This document shows, piece after piece, positions 1 through 5,337 of a DNA stretch of 5,337 bases. The position numbers and the translations under genes were made by a program. The notes beneath the pieces are model-generated. The model worked only from the letters and a program-made list of their open reading frames with translations, did no database searches and was not told the origin of the DNA. Origin of the DNA: Rhodanobacteraceae bacterium (GTDB taxonomy: Bacteria > Pseudomonadota > Gammaproteobacteria > Xanthomonadales > SZUA-5); the NCBI GenBank assembly GCA_003233535.1, contig QIMA01000159.1:1-5337 (forward strand). Direction: 5' to 3'. Within the stretch, counting starts at the first letter, position 1. Each line of letters opens with the position of its first letter.

Positions 1-1146
1 AGTGGCCGTCTGGGTCTGTACGCCATCGAGGGTTTGGTAGCCTTGGAGCAGATCAAACGCCACAACCGCATCGCCCTTTGGCGCTCTGCGGGCGTCGCCG
101 TCAGCGATCTTCGCTGGTTCTTCCGCGCCAGCGAATCGACCGGAAACATGCTCCGCCGGTGCGTTCTCGGCCACTACGCTATCGCCTAGACGCTCATTGC
201 TACGCTGTTGGTCGATGCTCTCGGCAAGTTCGCGCTTGCTGTGTAGATTGGTGAACGCGTCCTCGATGTGCTGGCGTTTGTTCGATTCCACACTGGAAGG
301 AGCGCTTCGAGCTTCGCCCGGTCCGTCGACGATTCTGGCCGAAACAGGTCCCAACCCGTCCGTAGCGAGCCAATGACTCGCATCCGCCTCCGACTCTCGT
401 GCTTTCGACGCGTCGCGTCTGAACTCGTCGCGACTAACTTCAGTGACCGAACTGGCGGCAGTAATCGCCTGACTCTGAACTCGTGTGCCGGTCACCGTGA
501 CGTTCGTCAGCTCGGTGGCTAGGTCGTCATCGGCCTCCTGTGCAGTTGGGGCCGCTGCCAGCGTGCCATTTGCGTCATCGCGAAGACGCCTGAGCCCGCC
601 AAAATTCGCCGGCTTGGCCTTTTCCTCGGCTTCGGCGAGGGCCACTGACCTCGGCTGATCACCGCTGCGCAACGGCTCCGATGCCCCCTGTTCCAACACC
701 GACTTATCTTTGTTCTGCTTGCGCAGGGCCGATTCAAATCCGATCTCGTCAGCGTCGGCGTCGACGACTGACGCAGCCGAATCGCTCAGTTGCGGCGCGG
801 CCCGATAGCGCAGTGAGTCCTCGCGCAACAAAACGCTGGACAGACCAATGCAGGCCAGCAGGACGGCAGCGCTGGCCAAGGACGGTGCCAGAAAGCGGCG
901 GGGTTGGGATTTTGCTCGAGCAGCGTCCGGCGCGGCGCTAGCCCGACGTAGTAGCTGCTCAGCGGGCTCTGCTTCGGGCAGCTCGGCCAATAGATCGGGA
1001 ATCTGCTGCCAGGCGCTCATCAGGCGACGGCAGTGGTCGCAGGATTCCGCGTGCGTAGACAGACTCGGGTCCTCGCCAACGGCGTCGGACCCAGCATCGA
1101 CCAGCGTCTGTTTCAACTGTTCACAGGGGTTCATGTAGCTACTCAT
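1..1146 (-). CDS. Zinc-binding (ZAS-type) transmembrane anti-sigma factor, 3' end outside the window
   Basis: Translating the minus strand by hand from ATG at 1146 gives 382 codons without a stop, to the window edge, so the gene is partial at its C-terminus. Residues 1-60 look like a zinc anti-sigma domain: H32-A-E-S-C36-D-H-C39 is the H-x3-C-x2-C motif, with C8 as a likely fourth ligand. Such domains hold the ECF sigma factor at the membrane. Basic residues (R77, K79, R83, R84) precede one hydrophobic stretch (about 85-107, FLAPSLASAAVLLACIGL onward), implying cytoplasmic N-terminus and periplasmic C-terminus. The tail from 108 is long, charged and Ala/Asp/Glu-rich, with a probable helical stretch at about 287-320. 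Residues 216-242 (VTVTGTRV, then ASSVTEVSRDEF) resemble the start of a TonB-receptor plug. The start at 1146 overlaps the sigma stop as ATGA and has GGAGGT five bases upstream; the alternative ATG at 1134 lacks such a site. The anti-sigma role is inferred from motif, topology and neighbour. At over 382 residues it is much longer than RseA (about 216). Confidence 0.82.
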   Translation of the reverse strand, partial: MSSYMNPCEQLKQTLVDAGSDAVGEDPSLSTHAESCDHCRRLMSAWQQIPDLLAELPEAEPAEQLLRRASAAPDAARAKSQPRRFLAPSLASAAVLLACIGLSSVLLREDSLRYRAAPQLSDSAASVVDADADEIGFESALRKQNKDKSVLEQGASEPLRSGDQPRSVALAEAEEKAKPANFGGLRRLRDDANGTLAAAPTAQEADDDLATELTNVTVTGTRVQSQAITAASSVTEVSRDEFRRDASKARESEADASHWLATDGLGPVSARIVDGPGEARSAPSSVESNKRQHIEDAFTNLHSKRELAESIDQQRSNERLGDSVVAENAPAEHVSGRFAGAEEPAKIADGDARRAPKGDAVVAFDLLQGYQTLDGVQTQTAT

Positions 1147-1799
1147 GCGCCACCTCCGGCAGCTGCATTGCGCTCGCGCTCGGCGAGGCTCTCGGCCAAG
1201 GCGAGTCGGGCGCGTCTTAGATGGGTTTTCACCGTGTTCTCAGGAATCGCCAGAATTTGCGCGACCTCCTTCATGCTCAGCCCCTGCAGCGTCGACAACA
1301 CCAGCACTTCGCGCTGGGCTTGGCCCAATTGAGCAATGCGCTCGCCCAACCACTGCACGGTCAGCTGCCTATCCACCTGCTCCTCCAGACCCGCACTACT
1401 TGGCGGCGTGACCACGCCCGGCGCGCCATCATCGGGGCCGGCTTCGTTGCACACCTGACTGAGCAAACGCGCGCGTCTGCCGCTGGCGCGACGCGCGTTG
1501 CGGACGGTGTTGAGAACAATGCTAATCAGCCACGGCCGCAGGGGTTCGCTGGAGCGGTAGCGTGAAGCTGCCTGATGGACCTTCAGGAAAATGTCCTGAA
1601 ACAGATCGTCGCGATTCTGCGGTGCCACGCCATAGCGGCACAGAAAGGTGTAGACCAGCTTGCCGTAGCTGCGCACCAGTTCCTCGAAGGCGTGCTGATC
1701 ACCGCGGCAATAGCGCGGTAACCAGCGTCGCTCCTGCAGATCGAGCACCGCTGGCGGCACCGGCTCGACGTTATCTAGCGCGGATGAGTGAGCGTTCAT
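1143..1799 (-). CDS. ECF-type (RpoE-like) RNA polymerase sigma factor
   Basis: This 218-residue protein has the two-domain layout of extracytoplasmic-function sigma factors, which direct RNA polymerase to a small stress or envelope regulon. Region 2 covers about residues 35-108: the core-binding helix DDLFQDIFLKVH lies at 64-75, and PWLISIVLNTVRNARR at 89-104 corresponds to the -10 recognition part. Region 4 covers about 155-203, with the helix-turn-helix at 175-201 (SMKEVAQILAIPENTVKTHL and following) that reads the -35 element. The linker (about 110-140) is long, Pro/Gly/Ser-rich and probably flexible. There is no sigma-1.1 or region 3, and no large C-terminal extension. The start at 1799 is the first ATG after an in-frame stop at 1818-1820; a purine-rich AGGGGA sits rather far upstream, so initiation may be moderate. 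The last codons (Gly-Gly-Gly-Ala-stop) contain the ribosome binding site of the anti-sigma gene. The exact ECF group cannot be assigned by eye. Confidence 0.95.
   Translation of the reverse strand: MNAHSSALDNVEPVPPAVLDLQERRWLPRYCRGDQHAFEELVRSYGKLVYTFLCRYGVAPQNRDDLFQDIFLKVHQAASRYRSSEPLRPWLISIVLNTVRNARRASGRRARLLSQVCNEAGPDDGAPGVVTPPSSAGLEEQVDRQLTVQWLGERIAQLGQAQREVLVLSTLQGLSMKEVAQILAIPENTVKTHLRRARLALAESLAERERNAAAGGGA
1152..1157 (-). promoter_or_regulatory. Ribosome binding site of the anti-sigma gene
   Basis: On the minus strand the sequence GGAGGT lies five bases before the ATG at 1146. It is the best Shine-Dalgarno match in the window and lies inside the sigma coding sequence, where it encodes two of the three consecutive glycines at the C-terminus. 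It fixes the anti-sigma start at 1146 rather than at the Met codon four codons later. With the ATGA stop/start overlap it indicates translational coupling, which would keep the inhibitor made in step with the sigma factor. Confidence 0.8.
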
Positions 1800-1828
1800 G
1801 CATTCTCGGCAAGTCCCCTATGACCATG

Positions 1829-1856
1829 CTTACACCGCCGCGCGGAATAAGTTTCA
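1829..1856 (-). promoter_or_regulatory. Candidate ECF-type promoter of the sigma/anti-sigma pair
   Basis: On the minus strand, TGAAACTT at 1856-1849 resembles the AAC-containing -35 element typical of RpoE-like sigma factors (GGAACTT in E. coli). It is followed after 14 bases by TGTAAG at 1834-1829, a plausible -10. Transcription would then begin about 20-30 bases upstream of the sigma ATG at 1799, leaving a short leader. ECF sigma factors commonly transcribe their own gene, so positive autoregulation is the natural reading. This is pattern matching by eye: the -35 is persuasive, the -10 less so. The rest of the 217-base gap (1800-2016) shows no gene I can support. Confidence 0.5.
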
Positions 1857-2016
1857 CGCCCGCAGACAATCGGCCGCTGATGACTACAAACGCGGGCGGC
1901 CGGCGATTGGGGTTTGGTGGATGTGCCGGCTAGCGCGAACGACCTACCGCTATGGTGCGGCGCGAACACGGTCCAGACCAGGAAACCGTTGCTTGCGGGC
2001 AAAACTGGGCCCTTTG

Positions 2017-4242
2017 CTAGCCAGCTAGTAAGGAAACATCCGCCGCGCGCAGGAACAACGCCTGCAGTTGCTGCAACTGACCCAGACGATTGGCACGTAC
2101 AGCCGGATCATCGGCCATCACCATGACCGCTTCAAAGTAGGCATCGACCGGAACCTGCAGCTCGGCTAATTCGGTCAGACCCTCAATGTAGCGCTGCTCG
2201 GCAAACATCGGCTCAGCCTGACGCTGTGCCTCTGCCACCGCGGCCGCAAGCTCGCGCTCGGAATCCTGCTCAAACAGCGCCGAATCGATCTGTTCGCTGA
2301 CCGCAGCGCCGCCCTCTAGTGCTTTGCGCAGCAAATTACTGATGCGCTTGTTGGCCGCGGCCAGGGACTGACAGGCCGGCAACGCCTTGAACGCGAGCAC
2401 CGCTTTCAGGCGGCGATCCAGATCGAGCAAATCATGCGGACGACGCGCTGCCACGGCCTCGAACACGTCGGCGGTAATGCCGTTGTCCAAATAGTAGGCG
2501 CGAGTGCGGTCGAGAATGAAATCGTAGAGATCGAGCACGTGCGCAGCCGGATCACTAACCAAGCTGCGCGGGTCCACCGGTCCTGCCAGAGGCTTAGGTT
2601 TGGGCTTGGACTTGTCCTTGGATACTGGCGGTGCGTCGGCATACCAGCGCTCTGCCAAATCCGCACGCAGCGCATCGGCTTGGAACATCGCGAAGTTGGC
2701 CGTGGCCACAACCAGGACAGCGCGCAAGTCCAGCGCGATCTCGCCTTCAATCAACGTCCGCGCCAAACCCAAGGCAGCGCGACGCAGGGCGAAGGGATCT
2801 TTGCTGCCGGTAGGTTTCATGCCGACGGCGAAGATGCCAACCAGCGTGTCCACGCGCTCAGCGATCGCCAGCACGCGGCCCAGCTCGGAAGCCGCAATCG
2901 GCGAGCCCGATTGGCGCGGCGCGTAGACTTCGTCCAGTGCCTGCGCGACTTCTTTGGGCTGACCTTGGGCCAGAGCGTAAGTGGCACCCATCTCGCCCTG
3001 TAGTTCGGGAAATTCGCCAACCATCAGGCTCATCAAATCGCACTTGGCCAAGCGCGCTGCCTGGGCCGCGGCCGCGGCATCGGCGCCGATTTCAGCGGCG
3101 ATCGCCCGCGCCAGATCGACCACCCGCTCGGTCTTGTCCAGCACCGAACCCAGCTGCGCCTGATAGGTAACCCGCTCCAGATCATCCAAATTGTTCTGCA
3201 GCGGTGTCTGCAAGTCTTTATCGTAGAAAAAAGCCGCATCAGCCAAGCGCGGGCGCACCACGCGCTCGTAGCCCTGTTTGATCTGCGCCGGATCGGTGCT
3301 GACCAAGTTAGCCACGCCAATAAAGGCGGGCAACAGCTTGCCGGTGTCGTCAACAACCGGGAAGAAACGCTGGTGGGTCTCAATCGTGGTGACGATCACC
3401 GAGTCAGGCAGACGCATGTACTCGGCCGGAATCGAGCAGCCAATCGCGCTCGGCCACTCGGTCAGGTTCATCACCTCATCGAGCAGCGCCTCCGGGATTC
3501 GCGCGCCGCCGCCGGTTTCCTCGGCTGCGCGTAGTACGTCCTCGTGTATACGCAGACGTCGTTCGCAAGGATCAACCTGCACCTGTGCGGCCAGCAGCGC
3601 CGGTGCGTAGTCACCCGGACTACCTATCTCGATCGCCGCCGGAGCATGAAAACGGTGGCCATAAGTGATCCGCCCGGCCTGATGGCCAAACAGTTCCAGG
3701 TCCAACACGTTTTCGCCGAGCAGGGCCAGCAGCCAGTGCACCGGACGCAAAAAAACCTTGTCGCCACTGCCCCAGCGCATCGGCTTGGGCAACGGTAAAC
3801 TGTTGACCGCCTCGGCCAGCAGCGTCGGCAAGACCTCGGCGGTTTGCGCTCCGGGTTTGATCTGACGATGAACGAACCACTCGCCCTTGTCGGTTGCGAG
3901 GCGCTCAAGTTGATCCCACTCCACGCCGCAAGACTTGGCGAAACCCTGCAGCGCACGAGTCGGCTGACCGTCAGCATCAACGCCAGAGTGCACCGCCGGA
4001 CCGCGCCGCTCCTGGGCCTGATCGGGTTGCTTGAGGGCAATGCCCGGCACCATCACGCAGAGGCGCCGGGGCGTCCACAGCGCTTTGCTGCCCTTGGCAT
4101 CGTGGTCGATTCCGGCTTTTTCCAGTCGCGCCAACACGCCATCACGCAAGGCGGTGGCCAGCGACGTCAAGCTGGCGGCGGGCAGTTCTTCGCAGCCTAG
4201 CTCAAGTATCAGATCGGCAAACAACAGTTCAGCAGTGCTCAT
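2017..4242 (-). CDS. glyS: Glycyl-tRNA synthetase beta subunit
   Basis: GlyS is the larger subunit of the bacterial alpha2beta2 glycyl-tRNA synthetase, a cytoplasmic enzyme that charges tRNA-Gly for protein synthesis. The beta subunit mainly recognises and positions the tRNA. The family's N-terminal signature is clear (LILELGCEELPAASL, residues 11-25). Other hallmarks are TPRRLCV (57-63), KPMRWGSGDKVFLRPVHWLL (153-172), ETHQRFFP (288-295), the HD-like region around KCDLMSLMVGEFPELQGEMG (400-419), and MKPTGSKDPFALRRAALG (475-492). An anticodon-binding domain occupies about 570-730 and ends in the conserved FLRAADVSLL. At 741 residues it is longer than E. coli GlyS (689); part of the excess is a Lys/Pro-rich insertion around 538-565. 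The start at 4242 gives the usual N-terminus. Its Shine-Dalgarno sequence is weak, and it begins 33 bases after the glyQ stop, consistent with one operon. Confidence 0.98.
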   Translation of the reverse strand: MSTAELLFADLILELGCEELPAASLTSLATALRDGVLARLEKAGIDHDAKGSKALWTPRRLCVMVPGIALKQPDQAQERRGPAVHSGVDADGQPTRALQGFAKSCGVEWDQLERLATDKGEWFVHRQIKPGAQTAEVLPTLLAEAVNSLPLPKPMRWGSGDKVFLRPVHWLLALLGENVLDLELFGHQAGRITYGHRFHAPAAIEIGSPGDYAPALLAAQVQVDPCERRLRIHEDVLRAAEETGGGARIPEALLDEVMNLTEWPSAIGCSIPAEYMRLPDSVIVTTIETHQRFFPVVDDTGKLLPAFIGVANLVSTDPAQIKQGYERVVRPRLADAAFFYDKDLQTPLQNNLDDLERVTYQAQLGSVLDKTERVVDLARAIAAEIGADAAAAAQAARLAKCDLMSLMVGEFPELQGEMGATYALAQGQPKEVAQALDEVYAPRQSGSPIAASELGRVLAIAERVDTLVGIFAVGMKPTGSKDPFALRRAALGLARTLIEGEIALDLRAVLVVATANFAMFQADALRADLAERWYADAPPVSKDKSKPKPKPLAGPVDPRSLVSDPAAHVLDLYDFILDRTRAYYLDNGITADVFEAVAARRPHDLLDLDRRLKAVLAFKALPACQSLAAANKRISNLLRKALEGGAAVSEQIDSALFEQDSERELAAAVAEAQRQAEPMFAEQRYIEGLTELAELQVPVDAYFEAVMVMADDPAVRANRLGQLQQLQALFLRAADVSLLAG

Positions 4243-4275
4243 GGTTTTTCTACTATTCGTTCAGCTTTGACGTGC

Positions 4276-5178
4276 TCAGGCAGCGCGCTGGCGCAGGCCC
4301 GGAAATCCCAATTTTTCGCGCTGTGCGAAGTAGGATTCGGCCACCGCTTTGGAGATGGTGCGGACGCGCAGGATGTAGCGCTGGCGTTCAGTGACGCTAA
4401 TCGCGCGTCGGGCGTCGAGCAAGTTGAAACTGTGCGAAGCCTTGCAAACCTGCTCGTAGGCCGGCAGTGGCAATCCACGCTCGACTAGCTTGAGCGCTTC
4501 GGCCTCGCAAACGTCGAACCACTGCAACTGCGCTTCGACGTTGGCTTCCTCGAAGTTATAAGTCGATTGTTCCACTTCGTTTTGATGAAACACGTCGCCG
4601 TAGAGCACATCGCCGTGTAGACCGGTGGTCCAGATTAGGTCGTAGACGTTTTCGACGTTCTGCAGATACATGGCCAAGCGTTCAAGGCCGTAAGTGATCT
4701 CGCCGGTGACCGGCTTGCACTCCATCCCGCCAGCCTGCTGGAAGTAGGTAAACTGGGTCACTTCCATACCGTTAAGCCAAACTTCCCAACCCAGCCCCCA
4801 GGCGCCCAGCGTCGGCGACTCCCAGTTGTCCTCGACTAGACGCAGATCGTGCACCAGCGGGTCGATACCCACCGCTGCGAGCGAACCGAAATAGCGTTCG
4901 ACGATATCGTCCGGGGATGGCTTGAGGACCACCTGATACTGGTAGTAGTGCTGCAATCGATTCGGGTTCTCGCCGTAGCGCCCGTCGGTCGGCCGCCGCG
5001 ATGGCTGCACATAGGCCGCATTCCACGGCTCCGGACCCAGACTGCGCAAGAAGGTCGCCGGGTGAAACGTGCCCGCGCCTACTTCGGTATCCAGCGGCTG
5101 GATCAGCACACAACCCTGATCGGCCCAGTAGTGATGAAGGGTCAGGATCAAATCCTGGAAACTCAATCCGGTGCTCAT
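4276..5178 (-). CDS. glyQ: Glycyl-tRNA synthetase alpha subunit
   Basis: GlyQ is the catalytic subunit of the alpha2beta2 class II glycyl-tRNA synthetase: it activates glycine with ATP and, together with GlyS, transfers it to tRNA-Gly in the cytoplasm. The protein shows the family N-terminus ([18 protein letters not shown], 6-23), [20 protein letters not shown] (30-49), class II motif 2 in the region [20 protein letters not shown] (57-76), [20 protein letters not shown] (125-144), and motif 3 in [14 protein letters not shown] (160-173). The conserved C-terminal [18 protein letters not shown] is at 256-273. The chosen start at 5178 gives 300 residues, the usual family length. The frame stays open upstream to an ATG at 5292, but those 38 extra residues are Arg/Ser/Thr-rich and unlike GlyQ. 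No good Shine-Dalgarno sequence precedes 5178. It is the first gene of the glyQ-glyS pair. Confidence 0.98.
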   Translation of the reverse strand: MSTGLSFQDLILTLHHYWADQGCVLIQPLDTEVGAGTFHPATFLRSLGPEPWNAAYVQPSRRPTDGRYGENPNRLQHYYQYQVVLKPSPDDIVERYFGSLAAVGIDPLVHDLRLVEDNWESPTLGAWGLGWEVWLNGMEVTQFTYFQQAGGMECKPVTGEITYGLERLAMYLQNVENVYDLIWTTGLHGDVLYGDVFHQNEVEQSTYNFEEANVEAQLQWFDVCEAEALKLVERGLPLPAYEQVCKASHSFNLLDARRAISVTERQRYILRVRTISKAVAESYFAQREKLGFPGLRQRAA

Positions 5179-5270
5179 GGTGCGCTGCAGCGTAGTTAGA
5201 CAAGCTGGCGATGTTGGCATAGAGCGGCGGGGGCGACAACGGCGACTTAGCCCGGATATTTCATGAACTC

Positions 5271-5285
5271 GCGCGATGATCGCGC
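5271..5285. repeat. Perfect short inverted repeat upstream of glyQ
   Basis: GCGCGATGATCGCGC has two six-base arms (GCGCGA and TCGCGC) around a three-base centre, about 93 bases upstream of the glyQ start. It could be a protein-binding site or a small RNA hairpin in the glyQ leader. It has no T-run beside it, so it is not an intrinsic terminator. In GC-rich DNA such a palindrome can occur by chance. Confidence 0.35.
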
Positions 5286-5301
5286 AGGACATTGATTGCC
5301 C

Positions 5302-5333
5302 AGTGGTTTTTCCGCAGGAGCGGTGTAGTGGTT
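5302..5333. repeat. Direct repeat AGTGGTT x2 flanking a small hairpin
   Basis: AGTGGTT occurs at 5302-5308 and again at 5327-5333. Between the copies lies CCGC-AGGA-GCGG (5312-5323), a four-base stem with a four-base loop, preceded on the plus strand by a run of Ts. The Ts are on the wrong side for a plus-strand terminator, and on the minus strand the hairpin is followed by As. The element sits at the window edge, so its full extent and any upstream gene are not visible. Confidence 0.3.
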
Positions 5334-5337
5334 CATA

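Noticed and set aside
847..858. Lipobox-like LLAC (residues 96-99) in the anti-sigma protein
   Set aside because: It sits within the membrane segment after more than 80 cytoplasmic residues containing the zinc motif; a lipoprotein signal would be at the extreme N-terminus.
268..1138. Several plus-strand open frames of about 85-100 residues in the left third
   Set aside because: All are shadows of the minus-strand anti-sigma frame, which has a zinc motif, membrane segment and ribosome binding site.
1968..1989. Imperfect hairpin after glyS as a terminator
   Set aside because: The stem (ACGG...CCGT with an inner TCC/GGA) is short and bulged and has no U-run after it, so an intrinsic terminator cannot be supported.
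1796..2002. 68-residue minus-strand open frame between glyS and the sigma gene
   Set aside because: It overlaps the sigma start and the candidate promoter, has no recognisable motif and an unconvincing composition; more likely non-coding leader DNA.
2434..3003. 189-residue open frame on the plus strand
   Set aside because: It lies wholly antisense to the strongly conserved glyS, has no recognisable family features, and is the kind of long opposite-strand frame common in GC-rich genes.
5179..5292. N-terminal extension of GlyQ to the ATG at 5292
   Set aside because: The added 38 residues are Arg/Ser/Thr-rich and unlike the family; starting at 5178 gives the normal 300-residue protein.
1..5337. 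CRISPR arrays, tRNA or rRNA genes, insertion sequences, phage genes
   Set aside because: No regularly spaced repeats, cloverleaf, transposase-like protein or terminal inverted repeats were seen on either strand.

Overview
The window is GC-rich and every gene I can support lies on the minus strand, so transcription runs from the right edge to the left. Reading in that direction, the genes are glyQ (glycyl-tRNA synthetase alpha subunit, 4276-5178), glyS (beta subunit, 2017-4242), an ECF-type RNA polymerase sigma factor (1143-1799), and a membrane anti-sigma factor that begins inside the sigma stop codon and runs off the left edge (1-1146). The separate-subunit alpha2beta2 glycyl-tRNA synthetase and the style of both subunits indicate a bacterium, most likely a gammaproteobacterium. 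The TonB-receptor-like sequence in the anti-sigma factor and the look of the sigma promoter lean towards Xanthomonadales/Lysobacterales or relatives. That placement is an inference from memory of the families, not a search result.

Right part (2017-5337): glyQ and glyS are separated by 33 bases and look like one operon making the two parts of one enzyme. GlyQ carries the class II catalytic core; GlyS carries tRNA-recognition domains. GlyS has a Lys/Pro-rich insertion of roughly 30-40 residues before its C-terminal anticodon-binding domain. The 159 bases upstream of glyQ hold a perfect short palindrome and a small hairpin between direct repeats, but no convincing promoter.

Middle (1800-2016): a 217-base gap follows glyS. 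It holds a good candidate for an ECF-type promoter driving the sigma gene. No clear intrinsic terminator was found for glyS.

Left part (1-1799): the sigma factor and anti-sigma factor form a translationally coupled pair, with an ATGA overlap and a strong Shine-Dalgarno sequence inside the sigma gene. The anti-sigma gene has no stop codon within the window, so it is an unterminated open frame of 382 codons. It has a cytoplasmic zinc-binding anti-sigma motif (H-x3-C-x2-C), one transmembrane segment, and a very long, hydrophilic periplasmic tail. Inside that tail is a short segment that closely resembles the start of a TonB-dependent receptor plug domain (VTVTGTRV, then ASSVTEVSRDEF), with no receptor barrel after it within the window. 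This is the most unusual thing here. It suggests an envelope-signalling system in which the anti-sigma factor itself carries a receptor-like segment.
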